A stretch of DNA of 50,552 bases from Alistipes sp. (GTDB lineage: Bacteria > Bacteroidota > Bacteroidia > Bacteroidales > Rikenellaceae). Of this stretch, positions 1 through 8,129 are shown piece by piece. Under the pieces are notes generated by a model. It was not told where the DNA came from. It did not search any database and saw nothing but the letters and a program-made list of their open reading frames with translations. Where the stretch lies: NCBI GenBank assembly GCA_017559615.1, contig JAFYRB010000035.1, positions 1-50,552 of the forward strand, given 5' to 3'. The position numbers were made by a program, and so were the translations under genes. Positions within the stretch are counted from its first letter, which is position 1; each line of letters starts with the position of its first letter.

Positions 1-1007
1 CAAGCAGCCTCGATATCCTCGCCACGTGAGGCACGCAATGTGGTCTGAATGCCACGCTTTGTTAGTGTGTCGCGGAACTCGATAATCTTCTCCAATTCGG
101 GTGAGAAGAATGGCGAGTCGGGAATCTTGTGGAAGCGGATAAGGTTGATGCGGCACTTGATGCCATCGAGTAGGCGCGATAGCTCCTTGATATGGCGCAT
201 CGAGCAGTTCATACCCTCAAGCACAATATACTCGAACGACACGCGACGCTGGTGCGTGAAGTCGTAGCGACGCAGGATGTCGCACACCTCCTTAATAGAG
301 TATGAATTCTCGATAGGCATAATCTCCTTACGCTCCTCGGGGAATGGGTTGTGGAGCGATACGGCGATATGCACCTTCGACTCGTCGAGGAGTCGTGGTA
401 GGGTGCGGGCAACACCCGCAGTAGATACTGTGATACGTGTTGGTGACCACGCCAAGCCCCACTCCGAGGTGAGGATGTCGAGCGTGCGTAGAAGGTTGTC
501 GATGTTGTCCAACGGCTCACCCATACCCATAAACACAAGGTTTGTGAGCTTATCGCGTTCGGGGATTGAGAGTATCTGGTTAATTATCTCTGTTGCAGAG
601 AGATGGTGGCGGAATCCCATACGTCCTGTGGCACAGAACTTACACCCCATTTTACATCCCGCCTGCGAGGATACACAGAGCGTCATACGCTCGCCATCGG
701 GGATAAGTGCCGATTCGATATACTCCCCCTCCAGCGTGCGGAATAGATATTTCTTGGTGCCGTCTGTCGACTCCGAAACCTTCAGCGGTGCCGAGAGTCC
801 CAATTCGCAATGCTCCTTGAGAGTCTCGCGTGCCGCCTTCGAGAGGTCGGTCATAGCGTCGATGTCGGTCACAAAACGTGTATATAGCCATTTGGCTATC
901 TGCTTATGCGCAAAACGTGGCAAGCCAAGCTCCTCGCAGAGGCTCTTTAGCTCGTCAGGCGATGCGCCATATAGTCTATATTTCATTCTATTTACCATAC
1001 TCTTCAT
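1..1007 (-). CDS. rlmN: 23S rRNA (adenine(2503)-C2)-methyltransferase RlmN, 3' end cut by window edge
   Basis: This is a radical-SAM methyltransferase that in its family methylates C2 of A2503 in 23S rRNA, and of A37 in some tRNAs. Reading the minus strand gives an open frame to the window edge. The radical-SAM cluster CxxxCxxC is seen as CKMGCKFC (C118, C122, C125 counted from the chosen start), followed by GMGEPL and the late motif RGEDIEAA. The edge falls on the first two bases (TG) of the next codon, where the family has its catalytic Cys (DAACG), so only a short tail is missing. Three in-frame ATGs exist at 1007, 998 and 986. I chose 1007 because CAGGA lies just upstream, but the start is uncertain. 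It diverges from tonB. Confidence 0.93.
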   Translation of the reverse strand, partial: MKSMVNRMKYRLYGASPDELKSLCEELGLPRFAHKQIAKWLYTRFVTDIDAMTDLSKAARETLKEHCELGLSAPLKVSESTDGTKKYLFRTLEGEYIESALIPDGERMTLCVSSQAGCKMGCKFCATGRMGFRHHLSATEIINQILSIPERDKLTNLVFMGMGEPLDNIDNLLRTLDILTSEWGLAWSPTRITVSTAGVARTLPRLLDESKVHIAVSLHNPFPEERKEIMPIENSYSIKEVCDILRRYDFTHQRRVSFEYIVLEGMNCSMRHIKELSRLLDGIKCRINLIRFHKIPDSPFFSPELEKIIEFRDTLTKRGIQTTLRASRGEDIEAA

Positions 1008-1083
1008 CTCGTATCCTGACTACAAAATTAATAAAAATTAAATATTTTTTCGCCTAAATATATTTTTTTTGAAATTTTATATA

Positions 1084-1091
1084 TATCTTTG
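1084..1091 (+). promoter_or_regulatory. Promoter -7 element of tonB
   Basis: TATCTTTG matches the Bacteroidetes TAnnTTTG box, 71 bases ahead of the tonB start in an AT-rich divergent spacer. No clear TTTG sits at the usual 19-20 base spacing, so only the -7 box is called. A weaker minus-strand box (TAATTTTG, 1023-1030) could serve rlmN. Confidence 0.55.
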
Positions 1092-1161
1092 CGTAGTGTA
1101 GTGCGTCTATGTGCGAACTCAAAAGCGGTTTAAGATATTAAAAACTAAAAAATTAGATATA

Positions 1162-1863
1162 ATGGAGATTAAGAAATCACCTAAAGCAGATCTTCAGAAT
1201 AAGAGAATGCTTTTCTTGCTCTTTGGCCTTGTAGTTGCATTGGGCATCACAGGCTTAGCTTTTTCACTAAGTTCTAAGCCTGAGGCTGGTGAGTACACAC
1301 CACCTAAGCGCGAGACAACCGAGATGGAGCAGGTTGATAACACACGTCAGGATCAGCCAGAGGTTCAGCCAGAGCAGCAGAAGGCTCAGGCACAGGTAGT
1401 AACAGATGTATTGAACATCGTGTCTAACGACCAGAAGATTGAGACAAACATCGTATTTGCGGATGACGCAGATGAGTTCGCAGACTTCGAGATGGTAATC
1501 GAGGATAAGGAGGAGGAGATCGTCGAGGAGGAGATTTTCTTCACCGTAGAGGAGATGCCTAAGTTCCGTGGTGGCGGTCTTCCAGAGTTCCGTACTTGGG
1601 TTCAGCAGAACGTAAAGTACCCACAGATTGCTCTTGAGAATGGTATCCAGGGTAACGTAGTTATCCAGTTCGTTGTAGGCCCAGATGGTAAGATGGGTAA
1701 CTTCAAGGTTCTTCAGTCTCCTGATAAGACATTGTCTGATGCTACTATCGACGTGTTGAAGAAGGCTAACGAGATGAAGAATGGTTGGAAGCCTGGTAAG
1801 CAGCGTGGTAAGCCAGTAAAGGTATCATTTACTTTGCCTGTTGCGTTCAAGATTCAGAACTAA
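1162..1863 (+). CDS. tonB: TonB-family energy transducer
   Basis: This protein probably couples inner-membrane ExbB/ExbD energy to outer-membrane TonB-dependent receptors. The 233-residue product has a short basic N-terminus (MEIKKSPKAD), one membrane anchor at about residues 15-35, a Pro/Gln/Glu-rich periplasmic linker with a strongly acidic run, and a C-terminal TonB domain from about residue 134 with the typical YPQIALENGIQG and VVGPDGK segments. The frame is open from 1111, but the start at 1162 gives the usual family N-terminus and places the leader after the promoter. No exbB or exbD lies beside it, so it is probably one of several TonB paralogs. A hairpin follows the stop. Confidence 0.88.
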   Translation: MEIKKSPKADLQNKRMLFLLFGLVVALGITGLAFSLSSKPEAGEYTPPKRETTEMEQVDNTRQDQPEVQPEQQKAQAQVVTDVLNIVSNDQKIETNIVFADDADEFADFEMVIEDKEEEIVEEEIFFTVEEMPKFRGGGLPEFRTWVQQNVKYPQIALENGIQGNVVIQFVVGPDGKMGNFKVLQSPDKTLSDATIDVLKKANEMKNGWKPGKQRGKPVKVSFTLPVAFKIQN

Positions 1864-1884
1864 TCTGCTGAATAGACAGAATTT

Positions 1885-1912
1885 GGGGTTCCACTAACAA
1901 GTGGAGCCCTTT
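1885..1912 (+). terminator. Probable intrinsic terminator after tonB
   Basis: GGGGTTCCACT (1885-1895), loop AACA, and AGTGGAGCCC (1900-1909) form a stem of about ten pairs with one G-T wobble, followed by only three T. The short T-run makes it a weak or partial terminator, so read-through into hflX is possible. Confidence 0.5.
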
Positions 1913-1944
1913 ATTATCTAATGTGGAGTCCTTTGTTATCTAAA
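1901..1944 (+). repeat. Imperfect 22-bp tandem duplication upstream of hflX
   Basis: Bases 1901-1922 and 1923-1944 are two adjacent 22-base units, both GTGGAG-YCCTTT-RTTATCTAA, with three mismatches. The first unit includes the 3' arm of the tonB terminator hairpin. The second ends four bases before the hflX ATG. It looks like a local duplication that carried half of the hairpin into the hflX leader. Confidence 0.75.
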
Positions 1945-1948
1945 TATT

Positions 1949-3181
1949 ATGAGAGAGGAGAACGAGAAGCCTAAAGGTAAGAGCAAAGAGCCTATACCTA
2001 CTGTCGAGGAGCGCGAAACACGTGCCGTGTTGGTGGCTGTTATCCGTGATAGCCAAAACCCTGCTACGGCTGTGGAGTACCTCGATGAGTTGGAGTTCTT
2101 GGCCGAGACCGCAAATATAAAGAGCGTGAAGCGCTTCACGCAGCGCCTACCACAGCCACTGTCGAAGATCTATGTCGGCCCTGGTAAACTCGAGGAGATT
2201 GCCGAGTGGTGTAAGGAGAATGAGATTGATATCGCAATCTTCGACGATGAGCTGTCGCCAGCGCAGACACGTAATATCGAGGCGGCTATGCCTTGTAAGA
2301 TTATGGACCGTACGCGCCTTATCCTCGATATCTTTATGTCGCGCGCGCAGACGGCATACGCCAAGACACAGGTTGAGTTGGCGCAGTTTGAGTACCTCTA
2401 CCCACGTCTTACGGGTATGTGGACTCACCTTGAGCGTCAGCGAGGAGGTACGGGAACACGTGGTGGTGCCGGTGAGCGTGAGATTGAGACCGACCGCCGT
2501 ATAGTGCGTAACCGTATTGCGAAGTTGAAGGAGGACCTTAAGAAGATTGACCGACAGATGGCCGTGCAGCGCTCTAATCGTGGACAGATGGTGCGTGTGG
2601 CATTGGTGGGATATACCAACGTTGGTAAGTCTACGTTGATGAATCTTATCTCGAAGAGTGAGGTGTTTGCCGAGAATAAGCTCTTCGCAACCCTCGATAC
2701 TACGGTGCGTAAGGTGGTTTTCGACAACTTGCCGTTCCTTATGTCCGACACCGTAGGTTTTATCCGCAAGCTCCCTACCGAGCTTATCGAGTCGTTTAAG
2801 TCTACGCTCGATGAGGTGCGTGAGGCAGACCTCTTGTTGCACGTTGTGGATATCTCGCACCCAGGATTTGAGGACCAGATTGCTGTTGTTAAGCAGACGT
2901 TGGCAGATATTGGTGCGGGCGATAAGCCTACGTTCTTGGTATTCAACAAGATTGATGCCTATACATACACTCCAAAGGAGGAGGATGACCTCACCCCAGC
3001 TACGAAGGAGAATCTCTCGCTCGAGGATTTGAAGAATAGCTGGATTGCTAAGGCTAACACCCCTTGTATCTTCATCTCGGCACGTGAGAAGATAGGTGTG
3101 GATAAACTCCGCTCGGACCTCTATGGTATGGTTCGTGAGATTCACGCAGGACGCTATCCATTTAATAACTTCTTATACTAA
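1949..3181 (+). CDS. hflX: Ribosome-associated GTPase HflX
   Basis: HflX is a translational GTPase that binds 50S subunits and splits stalled ribosomes under stress. The 410-residue frame has the HflX N-terminal domain with the glycine-rich linker RQRGGTGTRGGAGE (about 164-177), a coiled segment, then a G domain with G1 GYTNVGKST (221-229), G3 DTVGF (267-271) and G4 NKID (about 335). This order and length fit the family. It lies 18 bases before upp on the same strand. The leader carries a 22-bp duplication. The start ATG at 1949 has no strong Shine-Dalgarno sequence, which is common in Bacteroidetes. Confidence 0.95.
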   Translation: MREENEKPKGKSKEPIPTVEERETRAVLVAVIRDSQNPATAVEYLDELEFLAETANIKSVKRFTQRLPQPLSKIYVGPGKLEEIAEWCKENEIDIAIFDDELSPAQTRNIEAAMPCKIMDRTRLILDIFMSRAQTAYAKTQVELAQFEYLYPRLTGMWTHLERQRGGTGTRGGAGEREIETDRRIVRNRIAKLKEDLKKIDRQMAVQRSNRGQMVRVALVGYTNVGKSTLMNLISKSEVFAENKLFATLDTTVRKVVFDNLPFLMSDTVGFIRKLPTELIESFKSTLDEVREADLLLHVVDISHPGFEDQIAVVKQTLADIGAGDKPTFLVFNKIDAYTYTPKEEDDLTPATKENLSLEDLKNSWIAKANTPCIFISAREKIGVDKLRSDLYGMVREIHAGRYPFNNFLY

Positions 3182-3199
3182 CGTAACACCCAAGGAGCT

Positions 3200-3853
3200 A
3201 TGGTAAAGATATTGAATAAGGAGAATACGATTCTCAATAAGTTTGTCGCACAGATGCGCGATAAGGTTGTGCAGCGCGATCCTATGCGTTTCCGCCGTAA
3301 TATGGAGCGTGTGGCAGAGATTATGGCTTACGAAATCTCGAAGAAGCTAAACTACACGACACGTATGGTTGAGACACCACTCGGCATTGCTGCGGTGGAG
3401 GAGATTTCCGATAAGATAGTTGTTGCTACGATTCTTCGTGCGGGCTTGCCATTCCACCAGGGCTTCTTAAACTTCTTTGATGATGCGGAGAGTGGCTTCG
3501 TGTCGGCATACCGTAAGAGCCGTCCTGATGGTAGCTTTATCGTGGATGTGGAGTATGTCGCTACCTCATCGCTTACGGGCAAGACGCTTATTCTTGTCGA
3601 CCCTATGCTCTCGACAGGTACCTCGCTGATGTTGGTTTACGATGCGTTGATTCGCCGTGCTGGAGAGCCTGACCATACCCACTTTGCTGCGGTCTTCGCA
3701 TCGGAGGAGGGTGTAGACTTTGTGCTTAAGCATACGAACCCTGAGAAGTGTACGTTGTGGTGTGCCACTGTCGACCCAGAGCTTACCTCAAAGTCGTATA
3801 TCGTTCCAGGTGTTGGCGATGCGGGCGACTTGGCCTACGGCATCAAGTTATAA
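3200..3853 (+). CDS. upp: Uracil phosphoribosyltransferase
   Basis: This enzyme converts uracil and PRPP to UMP in pyrimidine salvage. The PRPP-binding loop LILVDPMLSTGTS is at residues 130-142, and the C-terminal uracil-binding segment PGVGDAGDLAYG sits near the end. At 217 residues it is close to the usual 208-210. It follows hflX by 18 bases, so the two are probably co-transcribed, and a strong hairpin shared with convergent pth ends the unit. Confidence 0.95.
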   Translation: MVKILNKENTILNKFVAQMRDKVVQRDPMRFRRNMERVAEIMAYEISKKLNYTTRMVETPLGIAAVEEISDKIVVATILRAGLPFHQGFLNFFDDAESGFVSAYRKSRPDGSFIVDVEYVATSSLTGKTLILVDPMLSTGTSLMLVYDALIRRAGEPDHTHFAAVFASEEGVDFVLKHTNPEKCTLWCATVDPELTSKSYIVPGVGDAGDLAYGIKL

Positions 3854-3884
3854 TGCAAATAGTTATACAACGTATAAAAAAAGA

Positions 3885-3912
3885 GGGTGTCCCGAAAGGA
3901 CACCCCTTTTTT
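3885..3912. terminator. Bidirectional terminator between upp and pth
   Basis: GGGTGTCC (3885-3892), loop CGAAA, GGACACCC (3898-3905), with A-rich sequence on the left and a T-run on the right, so it can act on both strands. It serves the convergent upp and rplY-pth units. The same GGGTGTCC stem recurs in other terminators of this window. Confidence 0.88.
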
Positions 3913-4474
3913 ATTTGCCATTGTATGCGTTCATCGTTCTGTCGGCACCTACAGATACAAACGAGAGTATCGCATCGCCAAAGAGCTTCAAACGCTCGGG
4001 CATTGTCTTATTCTCCTCGTCGCTGAAAGGTCCCAACACATAATCCACCTGATGGCCCTTGGGGAAGTCACCGCCTACGCCAAAGCGCATACGTGTGTAC
4101 TGGTTATCGCCCAAAAGCTCGGTGATGTTACGAAGTCCGTTGTGGCCACCCTCGCTACCATTCTTACGCATACGGAATGTTCCGAATGGAAGTGCTATAT
4201 CGTCCGATATAACGAGGAGGTTCTCGCGTGGGATACGCTCCTGCTCCATCCAGTAGCGTACTGCCTTGCCCGAGAGATTCATATACGTTGAGGGCTTAAG
4301 CAGATAGACCGTGCGACCGCGGTGCTTGAGCGTTGCCATAGCACCATAACGTACCGTCGTAAAAGAGATATTGGATGCCTCGGCTAAGGCATCCAACACT
4401 CTGAATCCGATGTTGTGGCGGGTATTGGCGTACTCGGCGCCAATGTTGCCCAACCCGACAACAAGATATTTCAT
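3911..4474 (-). CDS. pth: Peptidyl-tRNA hydrolase
   Basis: Pth hydrolyses peptidyl-tRNA released from stalled ribosomes. The 187-residue protein shows the family pattern: VVGLGNIGAEYANTRHNIGF with the catalytic His in NTRHN, KPSTYMNLSG, the Asp in DDIALPFG, and the GSEGGHNGLRN motif. It sits 24 bases behind rplY on the same strand, a common arrangement in many bacteria. The coding end runs into the T-run of the shared terminator. Confidence 0.97.
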   Translation of the reverse strand: MKYLVVGLGNIGAEYANTRHNIGFRVLDALAEASNISFTTVRYGAMATLKHRGRTVYLLKPSTYMNLSGKAVRYWMEQERIPRENLLVISDDIALPFGTFRMRKNGSEGGHNGLRNITELLGDNQYTRMRFGVGGDFPKGHQVDYVLGPFSDEENKTMPERLKLFGDAILSFVSVGADRTMNAYNGK

Positions 4475-4498
4475 CTTCGAATCGGTTTAGTCCAGCTA

Positions 4499-5059
4499 TT
4501 ACTGTGCTGCACGTGAAGCACGTGTTACGCGAACTGCGCAAACAGCAGTAGTTGCAGGAGTTACGAATGTAAGGTTCTCGTGCTTAAGATCACCTACGAA
4601 GATAGTCTGACCAACCTTCAATGGAGTTACGTCAACAACGATCTCATCTGGAATGAACTCAACAAGACCCTTAACTGTAAGCTTACGAGCTGAAAGAGCG
4701 AGCTTACCACCGATCTTAACACCCTCAGCGTTACCTGTAAGGCGAACTGGTACGTTAACAGCTACTGGCTTACCCTCCTGAACGCGGTAGAAATCTACGT
4801 GAAGAACCTGCTCACGAACTGGGTGGAACTGTACCTCGCGCATAACTGCCTTCTCAATCTTACCATCGATGTTGAGCTCGATGATGTATGAGTTAGGAGT
4901 GTAGATGAGCTGTGAAAGCTCCTTAGAGTCGATAGTGAAAGCAATCTCCTCACCACCACCGTAGATGATGCAAGGTACCTGACCCTCGCGGCGTGCAGCC
5001 TTTGCGAACTTCTTACCGAAGTTGTTACGTGCAGTACCGTTAATCTGAATTGTCTGCAT
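4499..5059 (-). CDS. rplY: 50S ribosomal protein L25 (long CTC/TL5 form)
   Basis: This 5S rRNA-binding protein of the large subunit has 186 residues. An N-terminal L25 domain covers about residues 1-90 (AARREGQVPCIIYG, then MREVQFHPV.EQVLHVDFYRV), followed by a second beta domain, as in the CTC/TL5 long form rather than the short E. coli form. It is followed by pth. A TATCTTTG box lies upstream on the minus strand. Confidence 0.94.
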   Translation of the reverse strand: MQTIQINGTARNNFGKKFAKAARREGQVPCIIYGGGEEIAFTIDSKELSQLIYTPNSYIIELNIDGKIEKAVMREVQFHPVREQVLHVDFYRVQEGKPVAVNVPVRLTGNAEGVKIGGKLALSARKLTVKGLVEFIPDEIVVDVTPLKVGQTIFVGDLKHENLTFVTPATTAVCAVRVTRASRAAQ

Positions 5060-5144
5060 AATTGTTTAATTATTAATAGTTTAACTTCAGCACCACTCAA
5101 TCATAATCTATTGCTATGACCCCATAAGTGCCTGCTTGGGAGCG

Positions 5145-5172
5145 CAAAGATAGTGAAAATTTCTTAACACAA
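5145..5172 (-). promoter_or_regulatory. Promoter of rplY-pth
   Basis: On the minus strand TATCTTTG (5152 down to 5145) is a full TAnnTTTG box, with TTG at 5172-5170 (17-base gap, slightly short). The predicted transcript begins roughly 75-80 bases before the rplY start. Confidence 0.65.
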
Positions 5173-5211
5173 GCCTTTATCGCTCAATTTTTTTGCAAAA
5201 AACGCTGAAAC

Positions 5212-6036
5212 CTACGATATTGCGAAGTCGCGCAAGCAGTCGTTGAGCGATGTTTTCTTATCGGTAGACTCCTTTCTGCGACCGATAATCAAGGCGCACT
5301 GAACGCCATACTCTCCCGCTGGGAACTTCTTATTGTAGGTACCCGATACAACGACCGAACGTGGTGGAACATAGCCCTTATACTCCACAGGCTCTGGGCC
5401 AGTAACGTCGATGATATGTGTCGAGCCAGTGATTACGGTGTTCGAGCCGAGTACCGCCTCGCGGCAGATGTGCGCACCCTCCACAACGATAGAGCGTGAG
5501 CCGATGAAGCAGTTATCCTCGATGATTACGGGCGATGCCTGCACAGGCTCCAACACGCCACCGATACCCACACCTCCCGAGAGGTGTACGTTCTTGCCAA
5601 TCTGTGCGCACGAACCTACGGTAGCCCACGTGTCGACCATAGTGCCGCTATCTACATACGCGCCGATGTTGACATACGAAGGCATAAGGATAGCTCCTGG
5701 GGCGATATAGGCACCATAGCGTGCTACGGCGTGAGGCACAACGCGAACGCCAAGCTCCTCGTAGCCACGCTTAAGCTCCATCTTATCGTACCACTCCAAC
5801 TCGCCAGCGCTCATAGTGCGCATAGTCTGGATTGGGAAGTACATAATAATTGCCTTCTTAACCCACTCGTTAACCTGCCACTTGCTATTCTCGAGGTCGA
5901 TAGGCTCGGCGCAACGCACCACACCCTTATCTACGGCCTCCACAACACGGCGAATGGCCTCCTTAACGCTCTCCTCCTTGAGCATCTCGCGGTTCTGCCA
6001 CGCCTGCTCGACTATATCTCTTTCAAGTTCAAACAT
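5212..6036 (-). CDS. dapD: 2,3,4,5-tetrahydropyridine-2,6-dicarboxylate N-succinyltransferase
   Basis: DapD uses succinyl-CoA to open tetrahydrodipicolinate in the succinylase branch of lysine and diaminopimelate synthesis. The 274-residue length matches the family. An alpha-helical N-terminus is followed by a left-handed beta-helix with hexapeptide-like repeats in the stretch AYIAPGAILMPSYVNIGAYV and beyond, then GSRSIVVEGAHI. Its start lies 13 bases after the dxs stop, so the two are probably one transcript. lysC, the first enzyme of the same pathway, is at 45508-46758. Confidence 0.94.
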   Translation of the reverse strand: MFELERDIVEQAWQNREMLKEESVKEAIRRVVEAVDKGVVRCAEPIDLENSKWQVNEWVKKAIIMYFPIQTMRTMSAGELEWYDKMELKRGYEELGVRVVPHAVARYGAYIAPGAILMPSYVNIGAYVDSGTMVDTWATVGSCAQIGKNVHLSGGVGIGGVLEPVQASPVIIEDNCFIGSRSIVVEGAHICREAVLGSNTVITGSTHIIDVTGPEPVEYKGYVPPRSVVVSGTYNKKFPAGEYGVQCALIIGRRKESTDKKTSLNDCLRDFAIS

Positions 6037-6049
6037 AACTCTATATTTA

Positions 6050-7915
6050 TTATATATTATTAATCTCTTTTAGTAGAGCCTCCTCGTCATAGCCACACTC
6101 GGCATACAACTCCGCAGGCTTGCCGTGATGCACAAAGAGGTCGTCTATACCCAAGGTCTTGACCTTCGGAGTGTAGCCCTTGCGTGCAAGGTGGGCAACA
6201 ATCGCCTCGCCAACACCTCCGCGAAGTACTCCATCCTCGATGGTAATGATGCGTGAGAACTTCTCGGCAATGGTCTCAATAAGCTCAGTGTCAAGCGGTT
6301 TTGCGTAGCGAATATCGTAGACTGCCACGCTGCGCTCGGTGCGTTCTGCCGCACGCATAGCAACGTTGACCATAGTACCCACGCCGATAATCGCGATGTC
6401 GCTACCTTCGCGTAGTTGCTCACCGCGTCCCTCCGAGATAGTCTCAAACTTGCTATCGCGCCACTCCGCGCCCTCGCCAATGCCGCGTGGATAGCGGATA
6501 ACGGTAGGGTGGTCGGCAACAGATGCAGTGTACATCATCTGGCGAAGCATCCACTCGTTGCGTGGTGCGGCGATGGTGATATTAGGCAGACAGCCGAAGT
6601 ATGCAAGGTCGAAGGCTCCGTGGTGCGTAGCGCCATCCTCACCTACGATACCCGCACGGTCGAGGCACATAACAACAGGGAGATTCTGGAGCGCAACATC
6701 GTGAATTACATTGTCGTAGGCACGCTGCATAAACGATGAGTAGATATTGCAGAAGGGGCGGCTACCTCTAGCTGCCAAGCCCGCCGAGAAGGTTACGGCG
6801 TGTCCCTCGGCGATACCCACATCGAAGCATCTCTCGGGCATCTCTCGCATAACGATATTCATCGAGCATCCCGAAGGCATAGCTGGCGTGATACCCACAA
6901 TACGGTCATCCCTACGAGCTAAGTCGAGGAGCGTTTGGCCAAAGACATCCTGATAGCGGTCTGCGGGGTAGTTGCTCTTCACGCGCTCGCCCGATGCTAC
7001 ATCGTAGCGACCTGGAGCGTGCCACGTTGAGGGATCTACCTCTGCGGGTGCATAGCCCTTACCCTTTGTGGTCTTTATGTGTAGAAGTTTTGGCCCTCCA
7101 ATCTCCTTAAGTGCTGTGAGTGTGCGTATTAGCTCCTCTATATCGTGGCCATCAATAGGGCCAAAGTAGCGGAAGTTAAGGCTCTCGAAGAGGTTGCTAT
7201 TTTGTAGCAGGCCGTGCTTTATGGCGTTACCCGTCTTGCGTACCAAGCGGTGTAGTGGTGGGATAACCGAGAGTCCCTTCCATAGCGTGCGCTTGAGGGA
7301 GTTGTACCAACGCGATGTTGAGATACGCACCAAGTAACTATCCAACGCACCCGCAGGCTTGTCGATAGACATCTCGTTGTCGTTCAGTACAACAAGAATA
7401 TCGGTTTTGGGCGATGCTCCAGCATTGTTGAGTCCCTCGAAGGCGAGGCCTCCCGTAAGTGCGCCATCACCGATTACTGCCACCACGTGGTGGGGCTTCT
7501 GCTGAAGCTCCTGCGCCTTGGCAATACCCAACGCCGCAGAGATACTAACCGAGGCGTGACCACCACCAAAGGCATCGTAACGGCTCTCGCTCATACGTGG
7601 GAAGCCACTTATGCCACCACGCTTACGATTTGTGGTGAAAGCATCGCGGCGCTCGGTGATAATCTTATGCGCATAGGCCTGATGTCCCACATCCCACACG
7701 AGGCTATCCTCAGGGGTGTCGTAGACGTAGTGTAGCGCGATAGTAAGCTCTATAACGCCAAGACTCGAGCCGAGGTGTCCAGGGTTTGTGGCGCAACACT
7801 CTACAATGTAGCGACGAAGCTCCGAGGCATAGACCTTCAGCTCCTCCAGGCTCAACGCTCGTAGGTCGTGGGGAGTATTTACACGTGTCAGATATTTGTA
7901 ATCAGTGTCGCTCAT
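6050..7915 (-). CDS. dxs: 1-deoxy-D-xylulose-5-phosphate synthase
   Basis: Dxs makes 1-deoxy-D-xylulose 5-phosphate from pyruvate and glyceraldehyde 3-phosphate with thiamine diphosphate, the entry step of the MEP isoprenoid pathway. The 621-residue product has the ThDP motif GDGALTGG followed by LVVLNDNEMSI, the transketolase-type central motif DRAGIVGEDGATHHG, and the C-terminal transketolase domain. The frame stays open to 7966, but MSDTDYKYL at 7915 gives the usual short N-terminus. The leader holds a strong hairpin. ispH, the last MEP enzyme, is at 12186. Confidence 0.96.
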   Translation of the reverse strand: MSDTDYKYLTRVNTPHDLRALSLEELKVYASELRRYIVECCATNPGHLGSSLGVIELTIALHYVYDTPEDSLVWDVGHQAYAHKIITERRDAFTTNRKRGGISGFPRMSESRYDAFGGGHASVSISAALGIAKAQELQQKPHHVVAVIGDGALTGGLAFEGLNNAGASPKTDILVVLNDNEMSIDKPAGALDSYLVRISTSRWYNSLKRTLWKGLSVIPPLHRLVRKTGNAIKHGLLQNSNLFESLNFRYFGPIDGHDIEELIRTLTALKEIGGPKLLHIKTTKGKGYAPAEVDPSTWHAPGRYDVASGERVKSNYPADRYQDVFGQTLLDLARRDDRIVGITPAMPSGCSMNIVMREMPERCFDVGIAEGHAVTFSAGLAARGSRPFCNIYSSFMQRAYDNVIHDVALQNLPVVMCLDRAGIVGEDGATHHGAFDLAYFGCLPNITIAAPRNEWMLRQMMYTASVADHPTVIRYPRGIGEGAEWRDSKFETISEGRGEQLREGSDIAIIGVGTMVNVAMRAAERTERSVAVYDIRYAKPLDTELIETIAEKFSRIITIEDGVLRGGVGEAIVAHLARKGYTPKVKTLGIDDLFVHHGKPAELYAECGYDEEALLKEINNI

Positions 7916-7941
7916 TGTTGTAATAATGCTATATGGGTTGT

Positions 7942-7960
7942 AGTGTAGCGATGCTACACT
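7942..7960 (-). promoter_or_regulatory. Hairpin in the dxs 5' leader
   Basis: AGTGTAGC, three loop bases, GCTACACT is a perfect 8-bp inverted repeat between the predicted transcription start and the dxs ATG, ending 26 bases before the start codon. It has no T-run, so it is more likely a leader structure or operator than a terminator. Its function is unknown. Confidence 0.5.
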
Positions 7961-7974
7961 TTTCAATCAATCTA

Positions 7975-7982
7975 CAAAGATA
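7975..7982 (-). promoter_or_regulatory. Promoter -7 element of dxs-dapD
   Basis: CAAAGATA on the plus strand reads TATCTTTG on the minus strand, a perfect TAnnTTTG box about 60 bases before the dxs ATG. No good -33 box was seen at normal spacing. Confidence 0.55.
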
Positions 7983-8062
7983 CTATTTTTTTGTGGAATA
8001 TCTCTCATTCGCCTCAAAAACCGTACAACGTGAATCAAAAATTAAAAACTATGGCGAAAAGA

Positions 8063-8093
8063 TTGTATATTTAGCCAAAAATTACTACCTTCG
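8063..8093 (+). promoter_or_regulatory. Promoter of pyrH
   Basis: TTG (8063-8065), a 20-base gap, and TACCTTCG (8086-8093), one mismatch from TAnnTTTG. It lies about 36 bases before the pyrH start in the dxs/pyrH divergent spacer. Confidence 0.6.
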
Positions 8094-8129
8094 CATAATT
8101 TAAACTCATAATAGCATATCTATATAGTT

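Noticed and set aside
277..1041. 254-residue plus-strand frame at the left edge
   Set aside because: It lies opposite rlmN, whose radical-SAM motifs are certain; the plus-strand product is Ser/Arg-rich shadow sequence.
2147..3145. 332-residue antisense frame within hflX
   Set aside because: A shadow frame opposite a well-supported gene; composition lacks domain motifs and it has no promoter or spacing of its own.
7942..7960. Thiamine-pyrophosphate riboswitch before dxs
   Set aside because: Only a single short hairpin is seen; the conserved THI-box segments are absent and the leader is too short.
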